Below, one piece after another: positions 1 to 6,159 of a stretch of 8,569 nucleotides of DNA. The stretch spans positions 1-8,569 of the forward strand of contig CAZZIE010000164.1 in NCBI GenBank assembly GCA_964654185.1. The letters are read 5' to 3'. Made by a program: the position numbers and the translations under genes. Position 1 is the stretch's first letter. Each line of letters starts with the position of its first letter. Under the pieces are notes generated by a model. That model was not told where the DNA came from. It saw nothing but the letters and a program-made list of their open reading frames with translations, and did not search any database. This stretch comes from CAYFQV01 sp964654185. Lineage in GTDB: Bacteria; Spirochaetota; Spirochaetia; DSM-27196; PWMO01.

Positions 1-1
1 C

Positions 2-832
2 GGCGCGCTCGAGGTCACAATGGAGGTACGCGCGACTGCGGACGGGCCATCCGCCGAGGTGACGGGCGAGGCGCGGATCACATCTCCCCTGGCACCTGCG
101 CTCACCCTGATCGCCGATGTCGTACCTGCCGATGGCGGTGTGGCTCTCTATCTCACGGAGGTGCAGATCTTCACGAACTGGGCCAACGGATGGACCGAGG
201 GGCGCTATGAAGCGTCCGGGAATCTGCGTCTGGAGCCGGCTGCGGAACCCGAGGGCGCGGGCGGTGGCGGCGCGGAGGCGGTTGGTCTCACCCACACCGC
301 CTACTCCGTTACCCTGGCGGACCCGCCGCAGCTGTGGAGCGTCGTAGAGGGGGAGATCCGCTACTACGACACCTACTTCCGGGGCGACGACGGCGTGGCG
401 AAGGTGCGCGCCCGGGTGGATCGGTTGCGCGAGCTGGCGACGCTGCTCCGGGAAGAGACGGGCTTTGCTCCGGTGTACCCGGTGGGGCGTACGGGGCTCC
501 TCGAACGGGTCGGTTTGGGCGGCGGTGACGGGGCGCCGGGCACCGGCGGCACCGAACGATCGGAGGCGGACACCTTCCACAACGCGGTCTTCCCCTTCCT
601 CTTTCCGGAGGTCGCCGGCGAACCGGTACCTGAGGGGCCGACCCGGATCGGCTCGGACATCGTCTGGTCGATTACCTACACGGAGAATCACTTTCCCGAG
701 AGATTTCGGCCCTTGCGAGACAGCGGCACGCTGTTTCGGGACTACGAGGAGGCCTTCGGGCTCTTCTACAGCTTCTACAACCTTCCCTACCTCATGACGG
801 CCCTCGACGGAGCCGTTCTGCATCTGGAGTAG
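2..832 (+). CDS. Unrecognised protein, first visible gene of the Ton operon (5' partial)
   Basis: I do not recognise this protein. The reading frame is open to the left edge of the window, and the first in-frame ATG (at 20) has no clear Shine-Dalgarno site, so the true start and any signal peptide are probably outside. About 276 residues are visible. They start with alternating hydrophobic/polar stretches that look beta-rich, with several aromatics (FTNWANGW), then a Gly-rich linker (GAGGGGAEA). A charged, probably helical segment (VRARVDRLRELATLLREE) and a second Gly-rich linker follow. The C-terminus is rich in Phe and Tyr (FGLFYSFYNLPYLMTAL). No transmembrane helix is evident in the visible part. 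The stop codon lies 4 bp before the exbB start, and the exbB ribosome binding site sits inside the last codons, so the two genes are surely co-transcribed. A periplasmic or exported role linked to Ton-dependent uptake is possible but is inference from context only. Confidence 0.75.
   Translation, partial: GALEVTMEVRATADGPSAEVTGEARITSPLAPALTLIADVVPADGGVALYLTEVQIFTNWANGWTEGRYEASGNLRLEPAAEPEGAGGGGAEAVGLTHTAYSVTLADPPQLWSVVEGEIRYYDTYFRGDDGVAKVRARVDRLRELATLLREETGFAPVYPVGRTGLLERVGLGGGDGAPGTGGTERSEADTFHNAVFPFLFPEVAGEPVPEGPTRIGSDIVWSITYTENHFPERFRPLRDSGTLFRDYEEAFGLFYSFYNLPYLMTALDGAVLHLE
826..829 (+). promoter_or_regulatory. Ribosome binding site of exbB
   Basis: GGAG lies 7 nt before the ATG at 837 and overlaps the final codons of the upstream gene. 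It favours ATG 837 over the in-frame ATG at 852, which has no comparable purine-rich stretch at the right distance. The arrangement suggests coupled translation. Confidence 0.6.
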
Positions 833-836
833 CATC

Positions 837-1577
837 ATGGAAACACTGACCATGCGAGAGCTCTTCGACCTGGGCGGGTGGGCCATGTGGCCCCTCCTGG
901 TCTTCTCGGTGGCGACGATCAGCCTTCTCATTGAGCGGGCGCTCTTCCTGCTGGTCCACAATCTCAGCGTGAAGGACATCACCGCCGCGGTTCTGCAGCG
1001 CCTGAGCGAGGGCGACACCGCGGGAGCCCGTCGCGCCTGCGAGGCGGAACCTCGACGGAAGGTGGCGCCCCGGATCATCAAAGCGGGCCTGAACGCCGTC
1101 TCTCTGGGAGAGCACCGGATCGAGCGCGCCCTGGAGGCGGAGGCGAGCAAGGAGGTGAACACACTGCAGCGCGGGTTCGACCTTCTCATTGCCCTCGGGT
1201 CGATCGCCCCGATTACCGGGTTCCTGGGCACCGTGTCCGGCATGATCTCGGCCTTTCAGTCGATCGCCAACGCCGCCGACATCAACGCCCAGCTCGTCGC
1301 GGGAGGCATCTTCGAGGCGCTCATCACCACGGCGTACGGCCTGGCCATCGCCCTCCTGGCAATTGCCGGGTACAACCTCTTTGCCTACTTCGTCGACCGC
1401 TTTGCCGCCAATGTGGAAGAGGCGGGGAATGAGATCATATCGATGCTCCTGAACGGCGACGGGGGAAACCGGCCGGTGACCGGCTTTGCCGCCGGCGCGG
1501 CGGGGCCCGACGCCGGCGGAGTGGGGCCGAACGCGCCCGTGGAGCGCTCACACCCGGACACGGCGGAACAGGAGTAG
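837..1577 (+). CDS. exbB: ExbB/TolQ/MotA-family proton channel subunit
   Basis: This is an inner-membrane subunit of the ExbB-ExbD-TonB energiser, which uses the proton gradient to drive TonB. The 246 residues show the family layout. Helix 1 is near residues 15-38, followed by a charged cytoplasmic loop to about 112. Helices 2 and 3 are near 117-140 and 153-186. The helix 2 motif GFLGTVSGM (128-136) matches the family GLLGTVxG motif; its Thr132 corresponds to the pore Thr of E. coli ExbB (T148). EALITTAYGLAIALLA (from 160) supplies the conserved Glu160 and Thr165 (E176 and T181 in E. coli). The C-terminal tail, about 40 residues after position 206, is rich in Gly, Ala and Pro and looks disordered, an unusual extension. 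TolQ would be the alternative, but a tonB gene lies downstream and no tolA, tolB or pal gene is visible, which favours ExbB. Confidence 0.93.
   Translation: METLTMRELFDLGGWAMWPLLVFSVATISLLIERALFLLVHNLSVKDITAAVLQRLSEGDTAGARRACEAEPRRKVAPRIIKAGLNAVSLGEHRIERALEAEASKEVNTLQRGFDLLIALGSIAPITGFLGTVSGMISAFQSIANAADINAQLVAGGIFEALITTAYGLAIALLAIAGYNLFAYFVDRFAANVEEAGNEIISMLLNGDGGNRPVTGFAAGAAGPDAGGVGPNAPVERSHPDTAEQE
1570..1574 (+). promoter_or_regulatory. Ribosome binding site deciding the exbD1 GTG start
   Basis: AGGAG is followed 7 nt later by GTG at 1582, in the ExbD reading frame. The only upstream in-frame ATG (1486) would create a 92-bp overlap with exbB and a low-complexity N-terminus without family similarity. 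The GTG is therefore the likely start. Confidence 0.65.
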
Positions 1578-1581
1578 CCCG

Positions 1582-2142
1582 GTGAAAGTCCGGCGACGCC
1601 GCAAGCGCGGTATAGACATTGCGGACTCCGGCGCTCTGAGCGATCTGGCATTCCTTCTCATCATCTTCTTCATTGTGATTGCCGTCTTCAACGTGAATCT
1701 CGGCTTCATCCTGGGGCTTCCCCGGCCGGACAGCACCAGGGTCGTGAATACCGAGGACCTGGTGCGGGCCACATTGAGTCCTGCCGGGGGGCTCCGCACG
1801 GGAGGAACGGGCGCCGGAGGGACGGAGGTGACAACGGACCGCCTCGAAGAGATTCTCCGGGAGCGCCGCGCCGTTCGGCCCAACATGACCTTCCTGCTGA
1901 CCATTAACCCGGAGACCCCGTATCAGCGCGTGGTGGATGTCGTCGGGGTCGTCCGGCGGACCGGAGTGGAGCGATTCTCCTTTCGGATGGATGGGGCGCC
2001 GGCGGGTGCAACGACGCAACGGGGCAGGATGGGGTCGGGAGGCACGACGGGGTCGGGAGGAGCCGCTCAAAGCGGAGGCTCGGGCGGAGGCTTGCGCCCC
2101 GGCGACTCGCGCCCGGGGGACTCGGGCGGGGGCTCGCCATGA
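1582..2142 (+). CDS. exbD: ExbD/TolR-family protein (first of two), with Gly-rich C-terminal tail
   Basis: This is a periplasmic-facing partner of ExbB in the proton-powered Ton complex. From the GTG start it has 186 residues: a very basic cytoplasmic N-terminus (VKVRRRRKRG), then one transmembrane helix at about 19-40. That helix contains Asp21 in ALSDLAFLLIIFF, equivalent to the protonatable Asp25 of E. coli ExbD. A periplasmic domain follows to about residue 137, including the typical NPETPYQRVVDVVGVVRRTGV stretch and a hydrophobic strand ending FSFRMD. The last 45 or so residues are an unusual Gly/Ser-rich tail with internal repeats (GSGGTT/GSGGAA and RPGDS twice), not a standard part of ExbD, which is normally about 140 residues. 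The start is 4 bp after exbB and the stop overlaps the start of exbD2 (ATGA). The call is firm on the helix motif, position and gene order; the tail function is unknown. Confidence 0.9.
   Translation: MKVRRRRKRGIDIADSGALSDLAFLLIIFFIVIAVFNVNLGFILGLPRPDSTRVVNTEDLVRATLSPAGGLRTGGTGAGGTEVTTDRLEEILRERRAVRPNMTFLLTINPETPYQRVVDVVGVVRRTGVERFSFRMDGAPAGATTQRGRMGSGGTTGSGGAAQSGGSGGGLRPGDSRPGDSGGGSP
2031..2124 (+). repeat. In-frame low-complexity G-rich repeats encoding the ExbD1 tail
   Basis: GGGGTCGGGAGG occurs at 2031-2042 and again at 2049-2060 (period 18, in frame), encoding GSGG units. A second in-frame pair, 2095-2109 and 2110-2124, encodes RPGDS twice. Clustered runs of three or more G on the coding strand could form secondary structure. 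These look like slippage-type expansions. Confidence 0.6.
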
Positions 2143-2543
2143 AGGTTGCCCGCTCCCGGCGCCGGACGGTGATCGTCTCGGTCAACGCCATGTCGGACAT
2201 CGCCTTTCTCCTGCTCATCTTCATCATGCTCATCTCCCTCATCAACTACCGGCAGGAGATCCCCATCGCGTACCCCGAAGCGGAAGACCCCGAGGTGACC
2301 GAGGCGGACAGGAACGTCGAGATATGGGTCACCCGGGAAGGTCGCCTCTTTCACGACGGCGATCGCGTCGACCTCCGACAGGTCGAGGGCATCATTGCCG
2401 ACGCCGTGGCGGAGAATCCGTCGGTCCGGGTCCACATCCTCGCCGACCGCAACACTCCCTACCGCCACGTCAACGGCGTCGTGGAGGTCCTGCAGCTCCT
2501 GCAGCACCGGGTCGTATCCTTCGTCGTGGGAGAGACGCGGTGA
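2139..2543 (+). CDS. exbD: ExbD/TolR-family protein (second of two)
   Basis: This second ExbD-type subunit has 134 residues, the usual family length. It has a basic N-terminus (MKVARSRRRT) and one membrane helix at about 17-36 containing the key Asp20 in AMSDIAFLLLIFIM. The periplasmic domain is canonical, with a strand-turn-strand (VEIWVTREGRLFHDGDRVDL). It then has RVHILADRNTPYRHVNGVVEVLQLL, close to the family consensus for the ExbD C-terminal fold. The ATG overlaps the exbD1 stop in ATGA and there is no good Shine-Dalgarno site, so translation is probably coupled to exbD1. Two ExbD genes beside one ExbB are known from several Ton systems, for example in Xanthomonas. Whether the two form a mixed dimer here cannot be told from sequence. 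Confidence 0.92.
   Translation: MKVARSRRRTVIVSVNAMSDIAFLLLIFIMLISLINYRQEIPIAYPEAEDPEVTEADRNVEIWVTREGRLFHDGDRVDLRQVEGIIADAVAENPSVRVHILADRNTPYRHVNGVVEVLQLLQHRVVSFVVGETR
2528..2532 (+). promoter_or_regulatory. Ribosome binding site deciding the tonB GTG start
   Basis: GGGAG sits 7 nt before GTG 2540, which overlaps the exbD2 stop (GTGA). The frame stays open far upstream to an ATG at 1937, but that extension runs antiparallel to nothing useful: it reads exbD1 and exbD2 out of frame and gives an Arg/Pro/Gly-rich shadow sequence. Confidence 0.6.
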
Positions 2544-3178
2544 GGGGCGGCGACTGGCTGAGGAAAAACGGGCGGACGGTCATTATTGTTGCCGTCGCGG
2601 CGGGGCTGCACGTCTACCTCCTCTTCACCTTCGTCATCCGCACCGAAGGGCCGGAGCAGCGCGAGGATGTGACGATCTTCCGCATGGTTGACGTCCAGGA
2701 GTACGTTCCGCCGCCACCCGAGCCGGAGCCCGAGCCGCCGGAGCCGGAGGAGGTGGAAGAGCTCCCCGAAGAGGAGATCGCCGAAGAGGTGATCGAAACG
2801 GAGGAGGAGATCGAGGAGACCGAGGAGCCTCCCCCGCCCCGGCCGGTTGCGCCGGGTCCGCCCTCACCGCCGGAGATCGACTATCTGCCGCAGCACATGA
2901 TCTCGGCGGCGCCGCAGATCCCGATTGACGAGGTCCGGGAGAACATTGAGTACCCGCCCCTGGCCAATCGCCAACGCATTGAGGGCGTGGTCTATCTGGA
3001 ACTCTATATCGATGCTGAAGGTGCGGTCCGTGACATCAAGGTGCTTCGCGACCCCGGCTACGGGCTGGGCGATGCCGCGGTCAAAGCCTTCGACGGCGTA
3101 ACGGTGGTTCCCGCTGAGGCAAACGGCGTCCCCGTGGCGGTGCGGTTCCGCTTCCCCGTGCGCTTCCAGCTTCGGTGA
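2540..3178 (+). CDS. tonB: TonB energy-transducing protein
   Basis: TonB spans the periplasm and passes the energy harvested by ExbB/ExbD to outer-membrane receptors. From the GTG start the product has 212 residues. A single membrane anchor at about 13-33 includes His24, matching the functionally important His20 of the E. coli TonB anchor. A Pro/Glu-rich linker follows at about 56-113 (PPPPEPEPEPPEPEEVEELP and onward). The C-terminal TonB fold covers about 129-212, with YPPLANRQRIEGVVYLELYI, an IDAEGAVRDIKVLRDPG turn, and the closing strand VAVRFRFPVRFQL. The linker is unusually acidic and lacks the Lys-Pro repeats of enterobacterial TonB. It is the last gene of the operon, and the convergent sulfotransferase stop is only 16 bp away. 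I see no U-tract terminator between them. Confidence 0.93.
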   Translation: MRGGDWLRKNGRTVIIVAVAAGLHVYLLFTFVIRTEGPEQREDVTIFRMVDVQEYVPPPPEPEPEPPEPEEVEELPEEEIAEEVIETEEEIEETEEPPPPRPVAPGPPSPPEIDYLPQHMISAAPQIPIDEVRENIEYPPLANRQRIEGVVYLELYIDAEGAVRDIKVLRDPGYGLGDAAVKAFDGVTVVPAEANGVPVAVRFRFPVRFQLR

Positions 3179-3194
3179 GCTCGCCGCGGACAGA

Positions 3195-4364
3195 TCAACC
3201 GGGCGTCTGCGTTGCAGCGTCTTCCCTCGGGCCCTGAGGCACGCCGTCATGAGATCGAGGCGCGTCGTCGCCGTCCTCGAGACCATACCGTTGCCAGACG
3301 AAGGCCAGATCGCGGCGGATCTCGTCCTCACCAATACCGAACTCGCCGAGGGGCTGGTTCACGTGACGCTTGCGGTGGCGCCGGTGACGCCGCTCCCGGA
3401 AGGTTCGCCAGAAGGGGTCCCGCGGCGTAAGCTCTGCGAAACGGAAGAAGCGTCCCAGGGCCTTCGGAAGGTCCTCTGCGATCTCCTCGAAGGGCAGAAT
3501 CAGCAGCTGATCCTGCGGCAGCTCGTCCCGGACCTCCTCGAACTCCCGGTACAACGCAACGCACCACTCGTACTTCCGGCGGAAGTAGAGCGTCTGCTCC
3601 TCCGACGTGAGAAGCGGAACGACGAAACGTCCGGCAAAGGCGAGGTGGGAGCGGACGCTGTGCTCCGGTGACCGCACCACGTAGACGACCCTGGCGTCCG
3701 GGAACACCCGGAAGAGCTCCCGGAGACGGAAGACCGAGGGATTGCACTTCAACACAATTCGATGACGCCCGGTCGCTACCACCTGGCGTTTCAAGAACTC
3801 CCGGTAGAGCCGAACCGAGGCGAGGCGCTGGCGCCGACTGAGCCACCCAAGACGAAACCCGACGGTGGCTACGTCCGGATCGGTCAGGAGCCAGGGGCAG
3901 TTGAACGTGAGGATCTCGGTGTCCAGGCGATGCATGAACAATCCCTCGTCCTCCTCGACACCATTGATCCTGATCTCGTGGCCGTACTCCGAGGACTGGA
4001 CAATGCTGACGTCCAGGAGGTTGAGCACCCAGACGAAGGGGGCGAGAATACGGCGCTGAATGAGGGAGGGAAAGAAGAGCTCCCATGTGGTGAACATCCC
4101 CGCCGTGTGGGAGCCGAAGACCTGCCGCTGGAGGAAGCTCGTGCCGCTTCGCGGGTGGCCTACAATGAAGACCGGCCGATCCAGATTGACCCGCCGTAAC
4201 TGCGGAAAGAACACGTGATCGAGATACAGGAACGCTCTTGTTGTCACCTGCATCACCGGTCCGAGGAGGAGCCAGAAGAGCGCGTTTCCGTAGCGCCGGT
4301 GTCTCCAGAACACGCGGATCAACATCCAGAGACGCGAAACCGTACCGCGGTAGATCGGATTCAT
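3195..4364 (-). CDS. PAPS-dependent sulfotransferase, Sulfotransfer_3 type
   Basis: This predicted enzyme transfers a sulfuryl group from PAPS to a hydroxyl group on a lipid, glycan or small molecule; the acceptor is not deducible. From the ATG at 4364 it has 389 residues. The 5'-phosphosulfate loop is VFIVGHPRSGTSFL (65-78). The 3'-phosphate site is FPDARVVYVVRSPEHSVRSH (221-240), with Arg231 and a nearby Ser as in the family. LLILPFEEIAEDLPKAL near 287 matches the conserved late segment. Hydrophobic stretches around 26-48 suggest membrane association. A His/Arg-rich stretch (RRHRRHRKRH, 325-334) is notable. The frame is open further upstream, but that extension is Arg-rich shadow sequence. 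ATG 4376 is the alternative start; ATG 4364 is preferred because it would have formed an ATGA overlap with the upstream gene before the 20-bp duplication there. It is the second gene of a pair with the flippase-like gene. Confidence 0.85.
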   Translation of the reverse strand: MNPIYRGTVSRLWMLIRVFWRHRRYGNALFWLLLGPVMQVTTRAFLYLDHVFFPQLRRVNLDRPVFIVGHPRSGTSFLQRQVFGSHTAGMFTTWELFFPSLIQRRILAPFVWVLNLLDVSIVQSSEYGHEIRINGVEEDEGLFMHRLDTEILTFNCPWLLTDPDVATVGFRLGWLSRRQRLASVRLYREFLKRQVVATGRHRIVLKCNPSVFRLRELFRVFPDARVVYVVRSPEHSVRSHLAFAGRFVVPLLTSEEQTLYFRRKYEWCVALYREFEEVRDELPQDQLLILPFEEIAEDLPKALGRFFRFAELTPRDPFWRTFRERRHRRHRKRHVNQPLGEFGIGEDEIRRDLAFVWQRYGLEDGDDAPRSHDGVPQGPREDAATQTPG

Positions 4365-4398
4365 GCCATCATCCATTGCCAGATGTCCGGCGCGTTGC

Positions 4399-4438
4399 GC
4401 GCCTGGACCGTAACGTCCGCGCCTAGACCGTAACGTCT
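4399..4438 (-). repeat. 20-bp tandem duplication across the flippase stop codon
   Basis: Two adjacent 20-bp units (4399-4418 and 4419-4438) match at 18 of 20 positions. One difference decides whether the minus strand reads CAG or TAG, and the TAG copy is the present stop codon of the upstream gene (4423-4425). The unit length is not a multiple of three, so the duplication also shifts frame. Confidence 0.85.
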
Positions 4439-5529
4439 CTGTGCGGGTCCTCCTCGGACGAGGGGCCCGCGGTCGTCTCCGCCGACTCCTCCGCCCCCTC
4501 CGCCGGCGCCTCCTCGGTGGCCGGCAATACCCGATGCAACAGCCGCTCCGCCGTAAGAACAATGAGCGCCAGCACCGCCATGAGGTAGTAATCGAGAAAG
4601 CGCCAGCCGATCAGAATGGTCCCGATGGCCTCGCGCGGCAGGATAGTCGAGAAGAGGAGCAGGAAGATGCCTTCGGCACCGCCGGTCGCTCCGGGAGTCG
4701 GAACGAAGGACATGACGGCAAATACGAGCCACTGCAGAATGACCACTCTGACCACATCCACCTCGTACCCCAGGCTCATGGCCAGCGCGGAGACGACGGA
4801 GTATCTGGCAATCCAGTGGATCGCCGAAAGCACCACGTTCAGGGCAAAGCGGTTCTTGCCGCGCTTGATCATCTCCTCGTAGAGCCGCTTGAACTCCTTC
4901 CAGAAGGTGCGGATGCGACGACGGAACTTCGGCATGGCGGTGGTGCGGCGAATCAGGATCACCACGACGATCAGCGCCACTGCGATCGCCCCGATGATGG
5001 CGTAGACCCACCACTGAGAGAAGACATCGGTCGTGACGATCCGTCCGAGACGACTGATGTTGAAGGCGGATGCGAACACGAAGGCGATGGGCATTCCCAC
5101 CAGGTAGAAGGTGAGGTCCTCCACCGCGGCGATCGTGGTCAATGAGGTGGACTCGCCGAAGGAGACGCCCTTGCCGTAGAGCATGCCCGCCTTGACCGGC
5201 TCTCCGCCGATGATGGTCGGGCTGACGGCGGCACCGAGCTCGGACATGATGGTTATGCGGAGCCCCTGACGGAACGAGAAGGGATGCTTCAGGAAGTGCA
5301 TCCAGTTCATCAGGCGCAGGGTCTTCGTAATCCACGGGGTGAGTCGCAGCGCGGCGGCAAGGAGGAGGAAGCCGAGAGTGAACTCCTCGAGCCGGAGGAG
5401 GTCGCGCGCATCCGTCGTTACCAGCGCAATGACTACGCTGACGGCAACGGATATGGGGAGTACCCAGAGGATGCGGCGAACAACGGCGCGCGTATCGAAG
5501 GATGACTCGTTCTCAGAGGTTGCGGCCAT
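4423..5529 (-). CDS. Flippase-like integral membrane protein (YbhN / LPG synthase TM family)
   Basis: This polytopic inner-membrane protein of the LPG_synthase_TM/UPF0104 type belongs to a family linked to lipid or lipid-linked glycan movement or modification. It has 368 residues from ATG 5529, with hydrophobic segments at roughly 20-38, 50-69, 135-154, 175-193, 227-249, 259-276, 284-297 and 302-326. Two family signatures are visible: SPTIIGGEPVKAGMLYGKG (from about 103) followed by an AAVEDLTFYLVG helix, and FVPTPGATGGAEGIF (from about 276). The tail after 335 is acidic and Ala-rich. An in-frame GTG at 5556 would add nine residues; neither start has a good ribosome binding site. The gene ends at a TAG inside a 20-bp tandem repeat. 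With one repeat copy and CAG it would continue for 14 residues and overlap the sulfotransferase start. The missing lysyltransferase domain argues against MprF itself. Confidence 0.85.
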   Translation of the reverse strand: MAATSENESSFDTRAVVRRILWVLPISVAVSVVIALVTTDARDLLRLEEFTLGFLLLAAALRLTPWITKTLRLMNWMHFLKHPFSFRQGLRITIMSELGAAVSPTIIGGEPVKAGMLYGKGVSFGESTSLTTIAAVEDLTFYLVGMPIAFVFASAFNISRLGRIVTTDVFSQWWVYAIIGAIAVALIVVVILIRRTTAMPKFRRRIRTFWKEFKRLYEEMIKRGKNRFALNVVLSAIHWIARYSVVSALAMSLGYEVDVVRVVILQWLVFAVMSFVPTPGATGGAEGIFLLLFSTILPREAIGTILIGWRFLDYYLMAVLALIVLTAERLLHRVLPATEEAPAEGAEESAETTAGPSSEEDPHRDVTV

Positions 5530-5678
5530 AGCTTGATAGAGGAGAGCACGGCTCACGCGAGAAAATCAATACTCTGCCCGGACTAACCAGGTTGGTTGCG
5601 CCGGGACGACGATCCGCCGGTGTCACGGGCCACACCGCGCCGCAGATGTGGTAGGATAGCGAGCACGGCGAGATCGAC
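5530..5678. promoter_or_regulatory. Divergent intergenic region, weak thioesterase promoter candidate
   Basis: This 149-bp spacer separates the divergent flippase-like and thioesterase genes and must hold both promoters unless the genes are read from elsewhere. On the + strand, TGG followed by TAGGAT (5649-5657) resembles an extended -10 element about 21 bp before the ATG at 5679; the matching -35 (GCCACA, 5629-5634) is poor. On the - strand TATTGA (5566-5571) is a weak -10 candidate. No strong Shine-Dalgarno site precedes either gene. Confidence 0.3.
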
Positions 5679-6107
5679 ATGGCGCGTATCAGACTGCACC
5701 TCCCCGACGAGTTTCCCTTCTCCACGGACATCCCGGTTCGAATCACCGACATCAACTACGGTGGCCACCTCGCCCACGACGCGGTGCTCTCGCTGACGCA
5801 CGAGGCGCGGGTGCGATTTCTCTCGCACCTGGGATACACGGAGGGTGACATTGAAGGGTCCGCCGTCATCATGGCGGACGCCGCGGTGGTGTACAAGAAC
5901 GAGGGGCGCTACGGCCAGACACTCCGGGTCGACGTCGGTCCCGGCGAGATCGGCCGGAAAGGCTTCGACCTCTACTATCGGCTCCGGGACGTCATGTCAT
6001 ACAAGGAGGTCGCCGAAGTGAAGACCGGCCTGGTCTTCTTTGACTACCATGCCGGAGCGGTCCGGGACGTGCCCAGCGCATTCCGGGAACGCATGGCCGC
6101 GCTCTAG
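5679..6107 (+). CDS. Hotdog-fold acyl-CoA thioesterase (4HBT/YbgC-like)
   Basis: This 142-residue single-domain protein has the usual size for the 4-hydroxybenzoyl-CoA thioesterase superfamily and is predicted to hydrolyse acyl-CoA or acyl-ACP thioesters in the cytoplasm. The signature is at residues 21-48: RITDINYGGHLAHDAVLSL followed by THEARVRFL, matching the loop and central hotdog helix. The position of the catalytic Asp of the Pseudomonas enzyme (second D of DCDPAG) is Asn26 here, in DINYGGH; Asp34 lies in the helix nearby. The second half, with VYKNEGRYGQTLRVDVGPGE and KTGLVFFDYHAG, forms the expected beta strands. It is monocistronic by layout, divergent from the flippase-like gene and convergent with the chemoreceptor. 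The Shine-Dalgarno site is weak (GGCGAG about 7 nt upstream). The family call is firm; the substrate is unknown. Confidence 0.85.
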   Translation: MARIRLHLPDEFPFSTDIPVRITDINYGGHLAHDAVLSLTHEARVRFLSHLGYTEGDIEGSAVIMADAAVVYKNEGRYGQTLRVDVGPGEIGRKGFDLYYRLRDVMSYKEVAEVKTGLVFFDYHAGAVRDVPSAFRERMAAL

Positions 6108-6124
6108 CGCGTCCTCCAGAGCCT

Positions 6125-6159
6125 CCGCCGCCCGGAGCCGGTCGGCCGCCGGGCGGCGG
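6125..6159. terminator. GC-rich hairpin at convergent gene ends
   Basis: CCGCCGCCCGG (6125-6135) pairs perfectly with CCGGGCGGCGG (6149-6159): an 11-bp stem with a 13-nt loop, 17 bp past the thioesterase stop. No T-tract follows on either strand, so efficient intrinsic termination is uncertain. Confidence 0.4.

Noticed and set aside
1486..1581. ATG start that would lengthen ExbD1 by 32 residues
   Set aside because: It overlaps exbB by 92 bp, gives low-complexity sequence with no ExbD similarity, and the GTG at 1582 has a good ribosome binding site 4 bp after exbB.
2021..2057. Canonical G-quadruplex
   Set aside because: Runs of three or more G are present, but one loop is 9 nt, so the strict motif is not met; noted only as G-rich repeat DNA.
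1937..2539. Long upstream extension of the tonB frame from an ATG at 1937
   Set aside because: It reads through exbD1 and exbD2 out of frame and yields Arg/Pro/Gly-rich shadow sequence. GTG 2540 places the membrane anchor at the N-terminus, as expected for TonB.
3762..4199. 145-residue open frame on the + strand opposite the sulfotransferase
   Set aside because: It is antisense to conserved sulfotransferase motifs, with no recognisable domain or ribosome binding site.
4365..4562. N-terminal extension of the sulfotransferase by 66 residues, very Arg-rich
   Set aside because: It overlaps the 3' end of the flippase-like gene in another frame and looks like a GC-driven shadow; ATG 4364 or 4376 suits the family better.
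4361..5335. 324-residue open frame on the - strand overlapping the flippase-like gene
   Set aside because: Most of it is a His/Arg/Gly-rich shadow of the real gene. Only its last 14 codons matter, as the probable ancestral end of the flippase-like gene.
5583..5828. Open frames on the - strand over the thioesterase start and divergent spacer
   Set aside because: They overlap the well-supported thioesterase on the opposite strand and show no family features.
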